Below, piece by piece: positions 1 through 9,761 of a stretch of DNA of 17,860 bases (positions are counted from its first letter, which is position 1; every line of letters begins with the position of its first letter). The notes under the pieces are model-generated. The model worked only from the letters and a program-made list of their open reading frames with translations. It ran no database searches and was not told the DNA's origin. Position numbers and translations under genes: made by a program. The DNA comes from Cylindrobasidium torrendii FP15055 ss-10 (lineage: Eukaryota; Basidiomycota; Agaricomycetes; Agaricales; Physalacriaceae), in NCBI GenBank assembly GCA_000934385.1, contig KN880816.1, forward strand, positions 1 through 17,860, read 5' to 3'.

Positions 1-1170
1 AGGGCACTATAATACCATACCTGAGTATATATCAAGATTTTCAAGGTCTGGAAGGCTACGGCTCCTGCCAAATGTTAGCTTTATTCACTGATACTTACGG
101 TGTAACTCACGGTAAGGGGAATGATGGCAATGATCGCGGCAGTGAGGCGGCACACGACGTTCCTGGGCGGATAATCTTGCCGAATTACTCTGCATTACTT
201 TGGCAGAATAATTCAAAGTTTCGCTAATTTCTCAAACTGGTGAACGCACTCTAAGACTGAGCAGGACTGAGCCTTGCGTCGAACACGTGCGGTATCCTCA
301 TCGAGAGCGGTCCGCTGGAGTTTTGCAGACTTTTCGCACGAGGAAGTCCCGATGAAGTCGACAACGGTGACTATACAGAAGAGAATTGTGCATCTAGCCT
401 CGAACTTTCTAATACCAGGTGTCAAGCCTTGCCAGAAACGCACATTTAGTGTGAGAACAGACGAGAATAGTGGGCAGGATTGGTGTGACCGAGAAATTGG
501 GGAACCCCGGTTCCGGGCACACATTGGGACAGGACCATCCCGGACACAGTAGAGCTGCACAGAATTAAATGATAACCTCATGGCAAGCCAGGGTCCGCAA
601 GGTCCGGGTGGTCAAAACTAGCCGACGATGCTACGTTCGAGCTGCAGAGCAATAATTTGGGCGACGTCTGCGAGGGCCAGCACATCCAAGGACGAATATT
701 TGCCTGAAAATACCATTTAAATCTGATCCGCAATATCTTCGGGTCGAGGGGATGATGGAAGTCGGAAATGAAAATGCGGCACTCAATCGGGAGGTTGCTG
801 ACAAATGAGGGTGGCCGGGGGACTTTCGTGACAAGGGTGGGAAGTGTGACCGTGACTAACCCGGATTCTTGTTGCCCGCCATCGCGCAGCCCGTGGATAA
901 TGCGATAGACGCTGACCCAGGCAACCAGAAATTCTTCTTTTTTTCTGCCATGCCCATCCGTGAAAACCCTCCCTGGCCAGCGCAAACCCCCGCACCGAAT
1001 GTGGACCTCAACCATGATTCCTTGTCGTCATCGCAAGCGTCGTCTTCAACACCGTCTAACAAACGGCGGTCCCTCAAGCGCCGTAGGACAGGAGCAGGCG
1101 TGTCGTTAGAACACTGGGGAAGACAAGTTGTGGATCAGGCCGCTGTTGGTGCGTTGCAATATCGACCCAC
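1..1170. other. Region with no supported gene; includes upstream part of the next gene
   Basis: Open frames here are short, overlap on both strands and show no recognisable motif. At the far left, the minus strand has a donor-like GTGAGT (near 107), a GCTAAC branch-like site and a CAG acceptor (near 62). Behind the acceptor one frame reads like a leucine-rich repeat (SLPDLENLDIYS), so the end of another gene may run off the left edge. This is too weak to annotate. The part from about 860 to 1170 probably holds the promoter, and perhaps a first exon, of the membrane protein that follows. Confidence 0.4.
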
Positions 1171-2454
1171 ATGCAGCTTTTTCTTATGCCCGCCCAAGAG
1201 GAAGCAGAGTACAATTGTCGGGTCTTCTCCGACAACACCGTGGTGACCTGTTTTCCCACATCGGACTCGACCTTCCCCCAACACCAATATGCCACCGTCG
1301 TGTGTGCGTGCCCCGATTATTTCTCCACGCTCCCACGTCTGATCCGCACGCAGGGAATTCGGGCTTGCCAGAGTTCACGCAAACCAACAAGGTCAACCTA
1401 TATCTCTTCCGCGGGGACTCAAGAGAGCCCGTCCTCTCGTTATACAATCAAACCAACCCATCTGGCATCTCCGGTTCGACAACCGCCTTGGTGGACGACA
1501 CCTGGTTCGGCTCTCAGGGCGCCAACTGGGATGGTTCAGACCTCAATTATACCTTCTACTGGGTCGTCACCCGCAACGATACCGAGCTCACTGGCTCAGA
1601 GGCTACTCAAGCCCACTTCACCGCAGTCCGTGAGTATTTTTCGCTCGCGTTTCCGTGCTATATCTAATGTTCCACGAGAAACTACCTATGCAGATTCTGT
1701 CGTGTCCTCTATGGCGTCCGCATCATCCGCCTCCGCAGCGTCCATGTCATCGCTCTCGGCATCATTGACGATGTCAGGTCAAGGCGCCAGCTCGACTGGT
1801 CCAGGTGGCAGCGGTGACGGCGATGGAAATGGAAACGGAAGCGGTGGTGACGGCAATGTCCAATCTGGCGGAAATGACGGTGGTTTCCCGCATTGGGCAA
1901 TAGCTGTCATTGTCGTCCTTGGCTTCCTTGCCATTGTAACGTCCTGTATTCTGGCATTCTTCATCATGCGGAGAATACGGAGACGCAACGCGGAGTACGA
2001 CTCGAACCGGAACTCGATGGGTTCCTCCTCGCCTATGATGGCACATATTGGCAACACCCCTGGCTCTCCCATCCTCGCCACCACACCGACAGCCGCCGCA
2101 CAAGAACAGCAAAGTTCAGTCGGCCACGGGCAACGCCCGCCGAGCATTGTATCACCAGATGGCGCGTCAACCGTATCCCGAACAGGCAGCGCAGGCGACG
2201 CGGGGCCTTTTTCGGGCGCAGATGCTGCCATCATGGCTGATGCCTTCCGCAAGGCACTGCGCAAACCTGATTTCGCCGGCGCTACCGTCGAAGAGGGCGA
2301 AAGCCCCGACTCCAACACTCGCGGAGAACTGATAAATCGAGAATTGGCAGACGAGGGGCGGGACATACGCAGCGTTGCATCGTCCAAGGGCGTCCGCGTC
2401 GAGACGATGAGCGAAAGTGGCGACACCGTCCATGACTCCGACTACCATCGATAA
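1171..2454 (+). CDS. Single-pass membrane glycoprotein, Ser/Gly-rich stalk, conserved-looking cytoplasmic tail
   Basis: Exons 1171-1303, 1354-1629 and 1694-2454 join in frame to 389 residues as modelled. The extracellular part (about residues 1-136) begins near PAQEEAEYNC, which looks like the end of a signal peptide, and has Asn-X-Ser/Thr sites such as YNQT, LNYT and RNDT. A Ser/Ala stalk and a Gly/Asp/Asn-rich linker follow. One hydrophobic helix (starting HWAIAVIVVLGFLAIV) is closed by basic residues MRRIRRR, giving an outside-to-inside topology. The roughly 160-residue cytoplasmic tail contains DAAIMADAFRKALRKPDF, EEGESP and EEGRDIRSV-like stretches that resemble tails I associate with uncharacterised agaricomycete proteins. 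The 5' end is unresolved: 1171 is only the first in-frame Met of this exon, and a usable signal peptide is not visible upstream without another splice. Function unknown; a surface sensor or adhesion role is inference. Confidence 0.72.
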   Translation: MQLFLMPAQEEAEYNCRVFSDNTVVTCFPTSDSTFPQHQYATVVCACPDYFSTLPRLIRTQGIRACQSSRKPTRSTYISSAGTQESPSSRYTIKPTHLASPVRQPPWWTTPGSALRAPTGMVQTSIIPSTGSSPATIPSSLAQRLLKPTSPQSVSIFRSRFRAISNVPRETTYADSVVSSMASASSASAASMSSLSASLTMSGQGASSTGPGGSGDGDGNGNGSGGDGNVQSGGNDGGFPHWAIAVIVVLGFLAIVTSCILAFFIMRRIRRRNAEYDSNRNSMGSSSPMMAHIGNTPGSPILATTPTAAAQEQQSSVGHGQRPPSIVSPDGASTVSRTGSAGDAGPFSGADAAIMADAFRKALRKPDFAGATVEEGESPDSNTRGELINRELADEGRDIRSVASSKGVRVETMSESGDTVHDSDYHR

Positions 2455-4095
2455 ACTGTTCGTACCCCCCGCATCCATTCTCTTTCTCGTCCTGTCCTTA
2501 CTTGGTTCATATTCTCCGTGGGTTTGATCGTGGGTTTAGCGTTCATCTGACGTTTTAACATATATCCTCCCCCGCCTACACCTCCCCTAGGCGCCGCCTA
2601 CCTCCTCGTCCTTGTCGACCTCTCCTCCTACCTATCCCATCTTCGGACTTTTATCTCTTTTTTATAATCCGCTGCAATCTCAATTAGTGCGCCTTTGTTC
2701 CCATCCAGCAATGTGTGTCCACTATGTATCATTCTGCCTTCGCGCCGGGGCCTGGCAGCGTCCACTCTCTTTGAATCACCACCACCATCATCATCCTTAT
2801 ACTGTCTTGTTCTTTTTCATTCCATTTTTGCGATTGACTTTGCATCGTTGTCGACACACAAGTATACCCGCTTCGTACGCTATGAAATCATTTATGAATA
2901 TCGCTGCTGGTACGCAGGGCGCGGGTCGAGTTTGCAGCGTATTTATTGTCACGTGTACGGTACAAAAATTGGATGACGGATCCCTTCCAGCGCGGCTTGG
3001 TCTACGGTGTGCTGAAATATGACCAGGAGATTCCCCATTGCCCTCTTTGGCACTCGGTAGGTGCTCCTTTCCGACCTTCGACTCATACACGTTGGTCAAC
3101 TCTGGCGTCGGGAAAGTCACCTTGGGGTTTGTTGAGGTTCCCCATTGCCCATTGCTGCATCTCTAGCACACTCGGTGTATGCTCTATTTCCTCCCTTTGA
3201 CTCATACAAGCTTGTCAATGAGGGCGTCGGCAAAGTCACCTTGGAGCCAGGTGCGGGAATAACAAGCAATCAGCTCTATGTCCGACGGCTGGCGGGCAAA
3301 CTCAAGTAATTCGAGTGACCGTGTATTGACCTAAAGGCTTTTCCGTGTGTACATTTACCGTCCTGCAGCGGCCTAAACTTTGGTTGGTTCAATCAATGGC
3401 CGTTTACTATAACGAATCTGGTCTATGCCAGTCTTTGAACGGGCTTGCTTGAGAATGCACCAACGGGTGTAAGTGTTAATGAGTAAGAACTGGTTGTTCT
3501 AAACACAACTGCTTAATCGTCCTTCACTTCCGAGGAACTCTTGAAACTCGTTTAACGTTCTAGTGTCCAGATTTGACAACGATACTTTGTTGGTATTTTT
3601 TGATGATATACGAAGAAATACGCCAAACACAGAAAAAAAAACAGGATGTTCAACGACAAAATATACTTACAACACGACAGGATGTGGGGATTCATTTTGT
3701 ACAGCCGGGCGCTCAAATAGGCAGGGAGTCTATGTAGCGCATACATAGCCAGAATATGTGGGTGGGTATCATGTATTGTGAGAACATTCTGCCCTACTTA
3801 CACGCGGGAGTGTTTTGCGCGCGCCTGGTGTCGCGTAAGGTGACTCTTGTTTGCTGTGCGGTAGTCGCATCCGTTACAGGCATACGCTATAGAGTGCTAT
3901 GTGAGCTACAAGTCCGGTGAGGAAGTGGGAGAGTGTGATAAATCTAAACAAGACACGCACGTCGGATTCCCTGGTGTACGGACGACCGGTGACGGTCCCT
4001 ATCGCTCTCAGATCTGAACGACTTTGAGCAATCTGCGCATTGGTTTGCTAGAGAGTGCAAGGTATTAGTTTGGGTATCATGGAGCAGGGCGTGGG
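2455..4095. other. Intergenic region
   Basis: This stretch holds the 3' region of the membrane glycoprotein gene and, further right, the 3' flank of the minus-strand coiled-coil gene, so the two genes converge here. It contains pyrimidine-rich and CAC/CAT-rich low-complexity sequence (about 2560-2830) and the tandem duplication annotated separately. Between 3310 and 4095 I see no coding signal, RNA gene or mobile element. Confidence 0.6.
3027..3244 (+). repeat. Imperfect tandem duplication of about 100-110 bp with a shared peptide
   Basis: Unit 1 is 3027-3125 and unit 2 is 3134-3244. Both begin GAG(A/G)TTCCCCATTGCCC and end with GTCACCTTGG; unit 2 carries about 12 extra bases in its first half. 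Each unit can be read on the plus strand as FDSY(T/K)LVN(S/E)GVGKVTL, identical at 14 of 16 residues. After unit 2 the frame continues with EPGAGITSNQLYVRRLAGK and stops at 3307-3309. No start codon or upstream exon could be tied to it. It may be a relic of the 3' end of a gene. I do not recognise the peptide. Confidence 0.7.
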
Positions 4096-5014
4096 CTAAC
4101 GTTTGAGTGAGTTCCACGTTGGACGGGATGGCGCAGACGATGTTTGAGGGCGTAAGGTGCGCTTCGCGGAAACATCCACAATCGTGTCCTCGAACATATT
4201 TCGTTTGCGCTTCGTTTCTGGTACGGGCGAATCTGGCTCGGGGCTGGTCAGCGGCGAGAGGGAGCCTTCCAGGTCCACTTCGGTCGGGATGTTGATAGAG
4301 AGCTCGGGACGGTCGCGAGGGGAGGACGTTGGAGGATCCCGGTCGTCGGCGCTGGCGGATGGTGTAGGCTCCTGGCGGTGGAACTTGCGCCGGGGCTGTA
4401 TGGTATGGCTTGGACCACTGTTGACCGAGACAGAGTCCGATTTTGTGGGAACGGTAGACGGCCCCGCTATTATTTCAGCGCTCTTGCGCTTCTTGTTTGA
4501 AACATGCTATGGGTGTGTTAGCGAGACGGTGTAGGTTAGCAGTGCAAGGGCACGCACTGGCTTCAGTCCGACAAGCTCAAGATATTCCGTACGCAGGTTA
4601 CGATACCCTTCCTCAAATACATCACAGAATGCATCCCATCTTGATTCAAAAGCCACAATCTGGATTCCTGTCAGAACGGAGGTCCGGAAACAACCACATT
4701 GCCATACCTAACCAATAGGCGATTAGTAGACAATAGTTGGACAAAAATTGGAACGCGCCTTCTTCTGCCACTCCGCCTCCGTCGTTGCCTGACCTTCCAA
4801 TTCCCCTAGCTGTGCTTTGTAGCCCTCTGCTCGCTCTCTCTCTGCTTGTGTGTCTTTCCTGGCCGTTGCCAACGCTGCTTCCGCTGCCTCCAAGGCGCGC
4901 TGCATCTTCTCGTGATCCTCTCGCACTTCCTGCATCCCTCGAATTCTACACGTTGGGTCAGCAGCACGCTTATGTTGCATGTGCGTGCGGAACGAACAAG
5001 TTATCCAAATCCAT
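4096..5014 (-). CDS. Coiled-coil protein with basic nuclear-type motifs, function unknown
   Basis: Four exons on the minus strand (5014-4998, 4945-4755, 4667-4558, 4506-4096) join in frame to 242 residues. Residues about 8-70 are a charged, Ala/Glu/Arg-rich heptad region (HEKMQRALEAAEAALATARK and beyond), a strong coiled-coil candidate. Residues about 70-106 look like a folded helical segment (FESRWDAFCDVFEEGYRNL). The rest is Pro/Ser-rich and probably disordered, with basic clusters NKKRKS and TKRKRN that could be nuclear import signals, and a Ser/Pro-rich acidic patch SPLTSPEPDSPVPE. Intron 2 is 87 nt, longer than the others, and its boundaries are the least certain. The first exon is only 17 nt. 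No enzymatic motif or family is recognised; a nuclear scaffold role is inference. Confidence 0.65.
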
Positions 5015-5393
5015 GCGTGATCGTGGTGGGAGAGTAAACAAGGAAAGTTGAGACCCACTTACGGCCGGATTCCGACTCTTGCTCTCACCATCAAAGTGCC
5101 AAACAAGGCGTGACTTGAAGCAAAGTTGCTTTGTGTGGCTCAACTCATTGCTAGGATGGAGGTAGCGACTTGCTAGTGCTGGGTGAAATCGCGCTTTGCA
5201 CGACCCTATGCCTTGTTTTGTCTGCCACTTTGCGGCATGCAATCTCTATTCACAACCCTATACACCTTTACCGGCGACGGATTCAGGGAAAGATTCAGTC
5301 AAGTCCAATTTTTCTTTGATTCGTTCTCCTGACTATTCCTTTCTCGCTGCACAGTAAATTCTCGTTTATTCCCTCCTCTTCTAACCCCTTCAA

Positions 5394-6642
5394 TCACCCT
5401 GTGACTCTCGCTATTGCTGCGAGGGCGGCCTTGAACTTTTCATCTTTCTCGCCCAGAATTTCGATTCCATCGTCCTAAGTACCAAGGTCAAAGTCAACAA
5501 TGGTCACAACGGTCTAAAAAGATGCGTATGCGTACCCAGAATCGACGCTCCATACTCCACCCCTCATCGCTCAGCGCATAGTCGCTAACCTCGCGCACCT
5601 TGCACATCGAGAAGTACTGCCCCTTCAGTGCCTCCGGGTCGTCATTGACGGCTCCAAACACCAGCTGGCGACTGCCCTCCTCAGTCGTGTACGCATATTC
5701 CTTTTCCAAGTCTTCCAGACCTTGCTTGACTCCTGGAGGAGCATTGGCCCTGAAATTCGAGTAGCAATATCCGGGGTTGAGGCAGGTCACGACCAGTGGT
5801 GCGTCTTGGCCTATGTATGCTTGAAGAGAGCGCGTATAGAACAGCTCGATAACTATGGATTGGCGTTAGCCGGAGAGGCTATGGAAAAGCAGGAAACGAA
5901 CGCTTGGTTTGTGGGTACCGGTTATTCCAATCTCTGGTACAACGAGCATGAATGACTATCGATTGTCAGATTGGCAAACACGCACGGGGGGACGCAGAAC
6001 TCCTTCTCGCTCATGGCCTTGTAGACATTGGTTTGGGACTTCAGCAGCGCCGAGTCGATTCCAGTATAGTATAGCATCTCCGAGGTGACATTCACGAGCC
6101 TCGTGATACTATTATGTGCTTTGGCTGTCTTGAGCAATAGTGGCGCGAGGCGGACCGCGAGAAGCAGATTGCTCAAACCATTGACCTGGAGCCTGCATTC
6201 GGATTCATCGATATTCAGCCTGCCCACCCCTTCTGCAAGCTACTGGTAACACTCACGTTCTCTCGTATCCATCCTCCGTAAGACCCCACTCGAAGTTAAT
6301 TACTCCCGCATTCAGGATGAGGACATCCAGACGCTCGAGTTCATCTTGAACACGATCCGCGAAGGAAACCACACTTCGTAAACTCCCCAGGTCGAGTGGC
6401 CATGTTTCTGCAGCGGCGTACCCAATGTCGGCTAGTGCAGCACGTCCTTTCTCTTGGTCCCTGCATGCTAGGATCAACCTCTTGGGATTCATCGTCGCAA
6501 AGTGCTTGCACGCTTCGAAGCCGAGCCCGACATTTGCGCCGGTCACGATGATGGTCTTGCCCGTAAGGTCGCTAGTGACAACTGGTGGTGGTCTCTCGGA
6601 CTTGTGGTCTGCCCACGTATCTTCGACGGTGCGAACGACCAT
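5394..6642 (-). CDS. Short-chain dehydrogenase/reductase (classical SDR-like, NAD(P)-dependent)
   Basis: Five exons (6642-6257, 6192-5986, 5933-5902, 5852-5536, 5474-5394) join to 340 residues, a usual length for fungal SDRs related to retinol dehydrogenase or WW-domain oxidoreductase. The Rossmann fold shows cofactor motif TGANVGLG (34-41), LNAG (NAG at 111-113), a catalytic-type serine in VNVTSE (Ser166) and the YPQTK active site (Tyr204, Lys208). CLNPGYCYSNF follows, where the family has its P-G motif. No transmembrane helix or signal peptide is evident. The enzyme should interconvert a hydroxyl and a carbonyl group; the substrate cannot be inferred. I chose the Met at 6642 over an in-frame one at 6732 because a TATA-like box lies between them and the protein begins in the family's usual way. 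The active-site Tyr and Lys lie in a 32-nt exon. Confidence 0.93.
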
Positions 6643-7203
6643 GGTGATTTTGTTTGAGCGGGAAAAATACCATCTGTGACTTTTATACTTCTTATACATA
6701 TACTCTCTCATTCGCCCTTGCGTGTTAACCATCTACTAATCCGATGAAGACCGGATCTCTATGTTCTCGAACTTCTAGTGACGCCGCTCTCCGCCGGCGT
6801 AGACATCTGCACAATCGTTTCCCAGCCGAAGATGAATGTCATCGTGGGAGCCTGGGAGGGTTTGACCAACTTCGATGACCATGATATACAGGCAAGCCGC
6901 ATCTGTCGATAGTCGATTAGAAAGCGCCATGATTCAGGCATTCGTCTGCATTGAATTTCCGTGCGTGAACGGGCCCAAGTAACCTGGTCGTTGGTAAGCC
7001 ATACTACGATTTCCTTTTGCGGAACTAATGTTATATTTCGACGTTATAGGTCGCTGGCGATGCAAACGCGCCAGTAGAACGACTTCCCAGCGAAAACAAC
7101 ATCGATGCATTAACCGTTCGAATTCGTGTATATAGAGCACAGGCGAGAGTCCAAGTCCAATAACAGTAGAATGCTACAAGCTACAGGGGTCATAAACACA
7201 GCC
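6643..7203. other. Intergenic: SDR upstream region and 3' flank of the Pro-rich membrane protein gene
   Basis: Apart from the TATA-like box, no gene model could be built. A stop-free plus-strand frame of 54 codons (6748-6909, stop at 6910-6912) has balanced composition but no start codon or splice partner. The opposite strand is also open over much of it. Confidence 0.5.
6681..6687 (-). promoter_or_regulatory. TATA-like box of the SDR gene
   Basis: On the minus strand this reads TATAAAA and lies about 40 nt upstream of the chosen SDR start codon at 6642. It supports that start rather than the in-frame Met at 6732, which would lie upstream of the box. Identified by sequence match only. Confidence 0.45.
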
Positions 7204-7946
7204 TCACTGCTGCGCAAAGTGTCAAATGAGAACAAGAATGAAAAGCAGCAAGCTACTTACATATGAAAGGTGGGCAGGCGGCGGTCCAGCTGGAGGAGCA
7301 TGTTGCATGGGTTGGCCAGAGGGCTGAGTGAGTTGGTAAGTATGGTAGACACTAAATTTATATGAAGACGCACTGATGAATACGAATCAGACCCTGGAGG
7401 AGGTCCCGGTGGCTAAAGGCGAATGAGTATTGATACAACAACGGCAGAAAGCGGCGCACCGGTGGGTAATGCGTCTGGTTGGCATTGTACCCGCTGTCAG
7501 CCTGCTACAAACGCCAAGTCAGTAGAAGGTCTCAGTGAACCGCACAGCGCACGCACGTTCCCACTGTACATCGGAGGAGGGGCGTCGTAAGAGGAGGCGG
7601 CATTGTAAGACTGAGGCGGGGGCGGTGCGGCGTTCCCGAACTGGTGATGTTGACCGACAACGGGGACAGGCTTATGTGTCTCTTGTTGTGCGATAAAGAC
7701 CTGGGAACGCCTCGTTCGGCGGCGTTTGAGGATCATCAACAAGCAGAGTATCGCAAGGATGCCAACGACGCCTATTAGTTGTCAGCGGGGCCGATACGTC
7801 GTCACCGACGAACTCGTACCAGCGATGATGCCTCCAATGAGCCTGCCTCGTCTGCTGGTGCGGCCATTGTCGTAGTAGTACCTCTTCACTGGGGTTGCAG
7901 AGGCCGTAGTCGTGAGAAGTGCCAGAGTGGTCAATATTGTGTGCAT
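7204..7946 (-). CDS. Small single-pass membrane protein with signal peptide and Pro/Tyr-rich tail
   Basis: Six exons (7946-7820, 7771-7557, 7504-7460, 7412-7374, 7323-7261, 7209-7204) give 164 residues. A signal peptide (MHTILTTLALLTTTASA) is followed by a very short outer segment with KRYYYD and basic residues. One membrane helix (IIAGGVVGILAILCLLMIL) is closed by KRRRTRR. The cytoplasmic tail is rich in Pro, Tyr, Gln and Gly with PPPPQSYN, PPPMYSGN and PPGPPPG runs, which could bind SH3 or WW domains. Proteins of this layout are common and uncharacterised in Agaricomycetes, as far as I recall. The last exon encodes only Gln plus stop; if intron 5 is retained, the tail instead runs about 12 residues further. 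A TATA-like box 62 nt upstream fits the chosen start. Function unknown. Confidence 0.75.
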
Positions 7947-8408
7947 CGTGAGAGTAGAGACCAAGGGGGCGGATGATAATTCGAAAAGCGATGCCAAGAT
8001 CGACGTACTTTATAGGTGCGGACTGTGATGACGGTCGTCTGAAATTGGTAAGCCATGAACGCATCGCAATGAATCGCGTGACGGCATCAGCACGTGATCG
8101 CAGAAATGCCTTATGGAGCCAGGAGCAGCCGTCCAAGCAAGGCTGACCGCAGCGAACAGGGAAAATATCGCACAGGTGAGAATTTAAGAAACAATGAGAG
8201 CAAGTAGCAATAATGTGAGAAAAGTAGGAAAGGATACGTAGTTATACAAACATAACTCAAGGAGAGATATAATTCAAGTCTTCACAAGCAATGGCTAACC
8301 CAGCGCCCAGTGGTCGCCGAAGTGTCTTCTAAGGTATGGCAGACAGGTAACTAGCGCGTCCGTTGCTGGTATAAGTGTCTCATTAACAGTTCATACCTGA
8401 GTGAAAAA
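7947..8408. other. Intergenic: promoter of the Pro-rich membrane protein gene and 3' flank of the carrier gene
   Basis: Both flanking genes are on the minus strand. Apart from the TATA-like box, I see only AT-richer sequence between 8160 and 8290. No coding signal, RNA gene or repeat is apparent. Confidence 0.55.
8008..8014 (-). promoter_or_regulatory. TATA-like box of the Pro-rich membrane protein gene
   Basis: This reads TATAAAG on the minus strand, 62 nt upstream of the start codon at 7946. An in-frame Met further upstream at 7997 would lie only about 11 nt from it, which favours 7946. The Met at 7946 also begins a clean signal peptide. Confidence 0.45.
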
Positions 8409-9558
8409 TTAGAATGCATTGTGTGAAGCGTGTGCGAGGACGTACGTGAGCATGGTCACTGCACTGTTAGGCACTGTCCGGAGCAAGTTGATTGAGAGGC
8501 CCTTGTATAACCCTGACCATCCCTCCTTCCTGATGAGCTTCTGGACGGTGTACACGATCCCACGATTGTGTGGGTACTTCCTGATCATACCGTCCGACGA
8601 AAAGTCATCCAGTAGAGGTCGCTTCTGCGTCTGAAGGCGGGTCCGTATAACTTCGTGGGGATAAGTCACGACTGACGCGGTCATTTTCGCGACGGCGGAG
8701 CATTGAAGGATGACCCGGCTCGTCAGCGGTTCGTCGCTGTCGGCTTGTGCCCATATCTTGAGCTGCTCGTACAGCGGGAATTGTACCGCGACATGTGTGA
8801 TGCCCATAAGACTAGGAAGGAGTCCACGATAAAAGGCAGAAATTCCCTCAGTGCGATATATTGTTAACGCCGCATCCAAGGTGTGCTTGTAGCGGACCTC
8901 ATCTCTGGATTGGGTCTGGTGAGAGAGGATGAGAAGGACAAGTCACAGGATAGGCCATATGACGCACCATAAACCTTGTTTTGATAACCCATAGCGGATT
9001 CGTGCATATCGTGCTGCTCGCCCCCGCGCACATAGCAGACAGAATATGTAATGACCATGGATGTTCACGGATCACGGGCTGGTAGCCTTTCGGCTGGGCC
9101 GCCGGGTAGAGTCGTTCGTCGTGCTGGGCCGTCAACGCCGCGCCAAGGGGCATTTCGCCAAAACGTTGTTTGATTCCGTCGTATACTGCGAAGTAGATCG
9201 CCCATGTCGGCAAATATCCAAGAATGGTGGGTCCAAGACCGCGATAGAAGCCGCGCAAGCCATCGTGTCGCCATACGTTCTTTATCGTCGCTGCGGGGCG
9301 GTGTCAATGATCCATATTTTTGGGCTTCTGTTGTTGGTGAGACGCACCTGAGATTCCTAAGTATCCTGTCTGGCCATGTATAGCTCTTTGCGCCTGCAGT
9401 TTCGTCTTCACGACATCAAGCGGGCAGGTCGCTATACTCGCTACTAGTCCACCGCCCGCGCCAGCTGCAGTCCGTCAGACGACAACTTTGGCGCCATTTT
9501 TGCGGAATTTCGCACCGATCATGCTGCTCGCACTCCATTTCGCCTGGCCAGACTGCAT
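8409..9558 (-). CDS. Mitochondrial carrier (SLC25), NAD/pyrimidine/folate/FAD transporter group
   Basis: Four exons (9558-9516, 9464-9348, 9290-8968, 8915-8409) give 329 residues with the three tandem carrier repeats. The signature P-X-(D/E)-X-X-(K/R) appears as PLDVVK (29-34), PLWVIK (152-157) and PHEVIR (247-252). The Trp in the second repeat is a feature of the subfamily holding yeast Ndt1/Ndt2 (NAD), Rim2 (pyrimidine nucleotides), Flx1 and the folate/FAD carrier. FYRGLGPTILGYLPTWAIYF and FYRGLLPSLMGITHVAVQFP are typical odd-to-even helix segments. It should sit in the inner mitochondrial membrane and exchange a nucleotide-type metabolite. I favour NAD because of similarity I recall around REHPWSLHILSAM, but the substrate is not proven. 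No TATA-like box is evident, as expected of a housekeeping gene. It lies head-to-tail with the gene ending at 9762. Confidence 0.93.
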
Positions 9559-9761
9559 CGTACTCGCGCACAGGCGCGCGAGCAACTTTCAGCGGGAGGA
9601 TTATCGGACGGACGTGGTGGAAATCTATGCGAGATCGTTGCAGTCGAAGTCCAAGGTGCGATCGGAGGGATTCGGCCGCATTCCGAGGTGGCGCTGGCCT
9701 CAGTCATGCACACACAACGCGTTTCGGGGCGGCAATCCATTCAACATGGCTATTGTTATTA

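Noticed and set aside
213..581. 122-codon open frame on the minus strand
   Set aside because: No motif, an overlapping open frame on the other strand, and no codon pattern or splice context suggesting a gene.
578..1015. 145-codon open frame on the minus strand
   Set aside because: Mixed composition without a recognisable domain. It overlaps the likely promoter of the membrane glycoprotein gene and several other chance frames.
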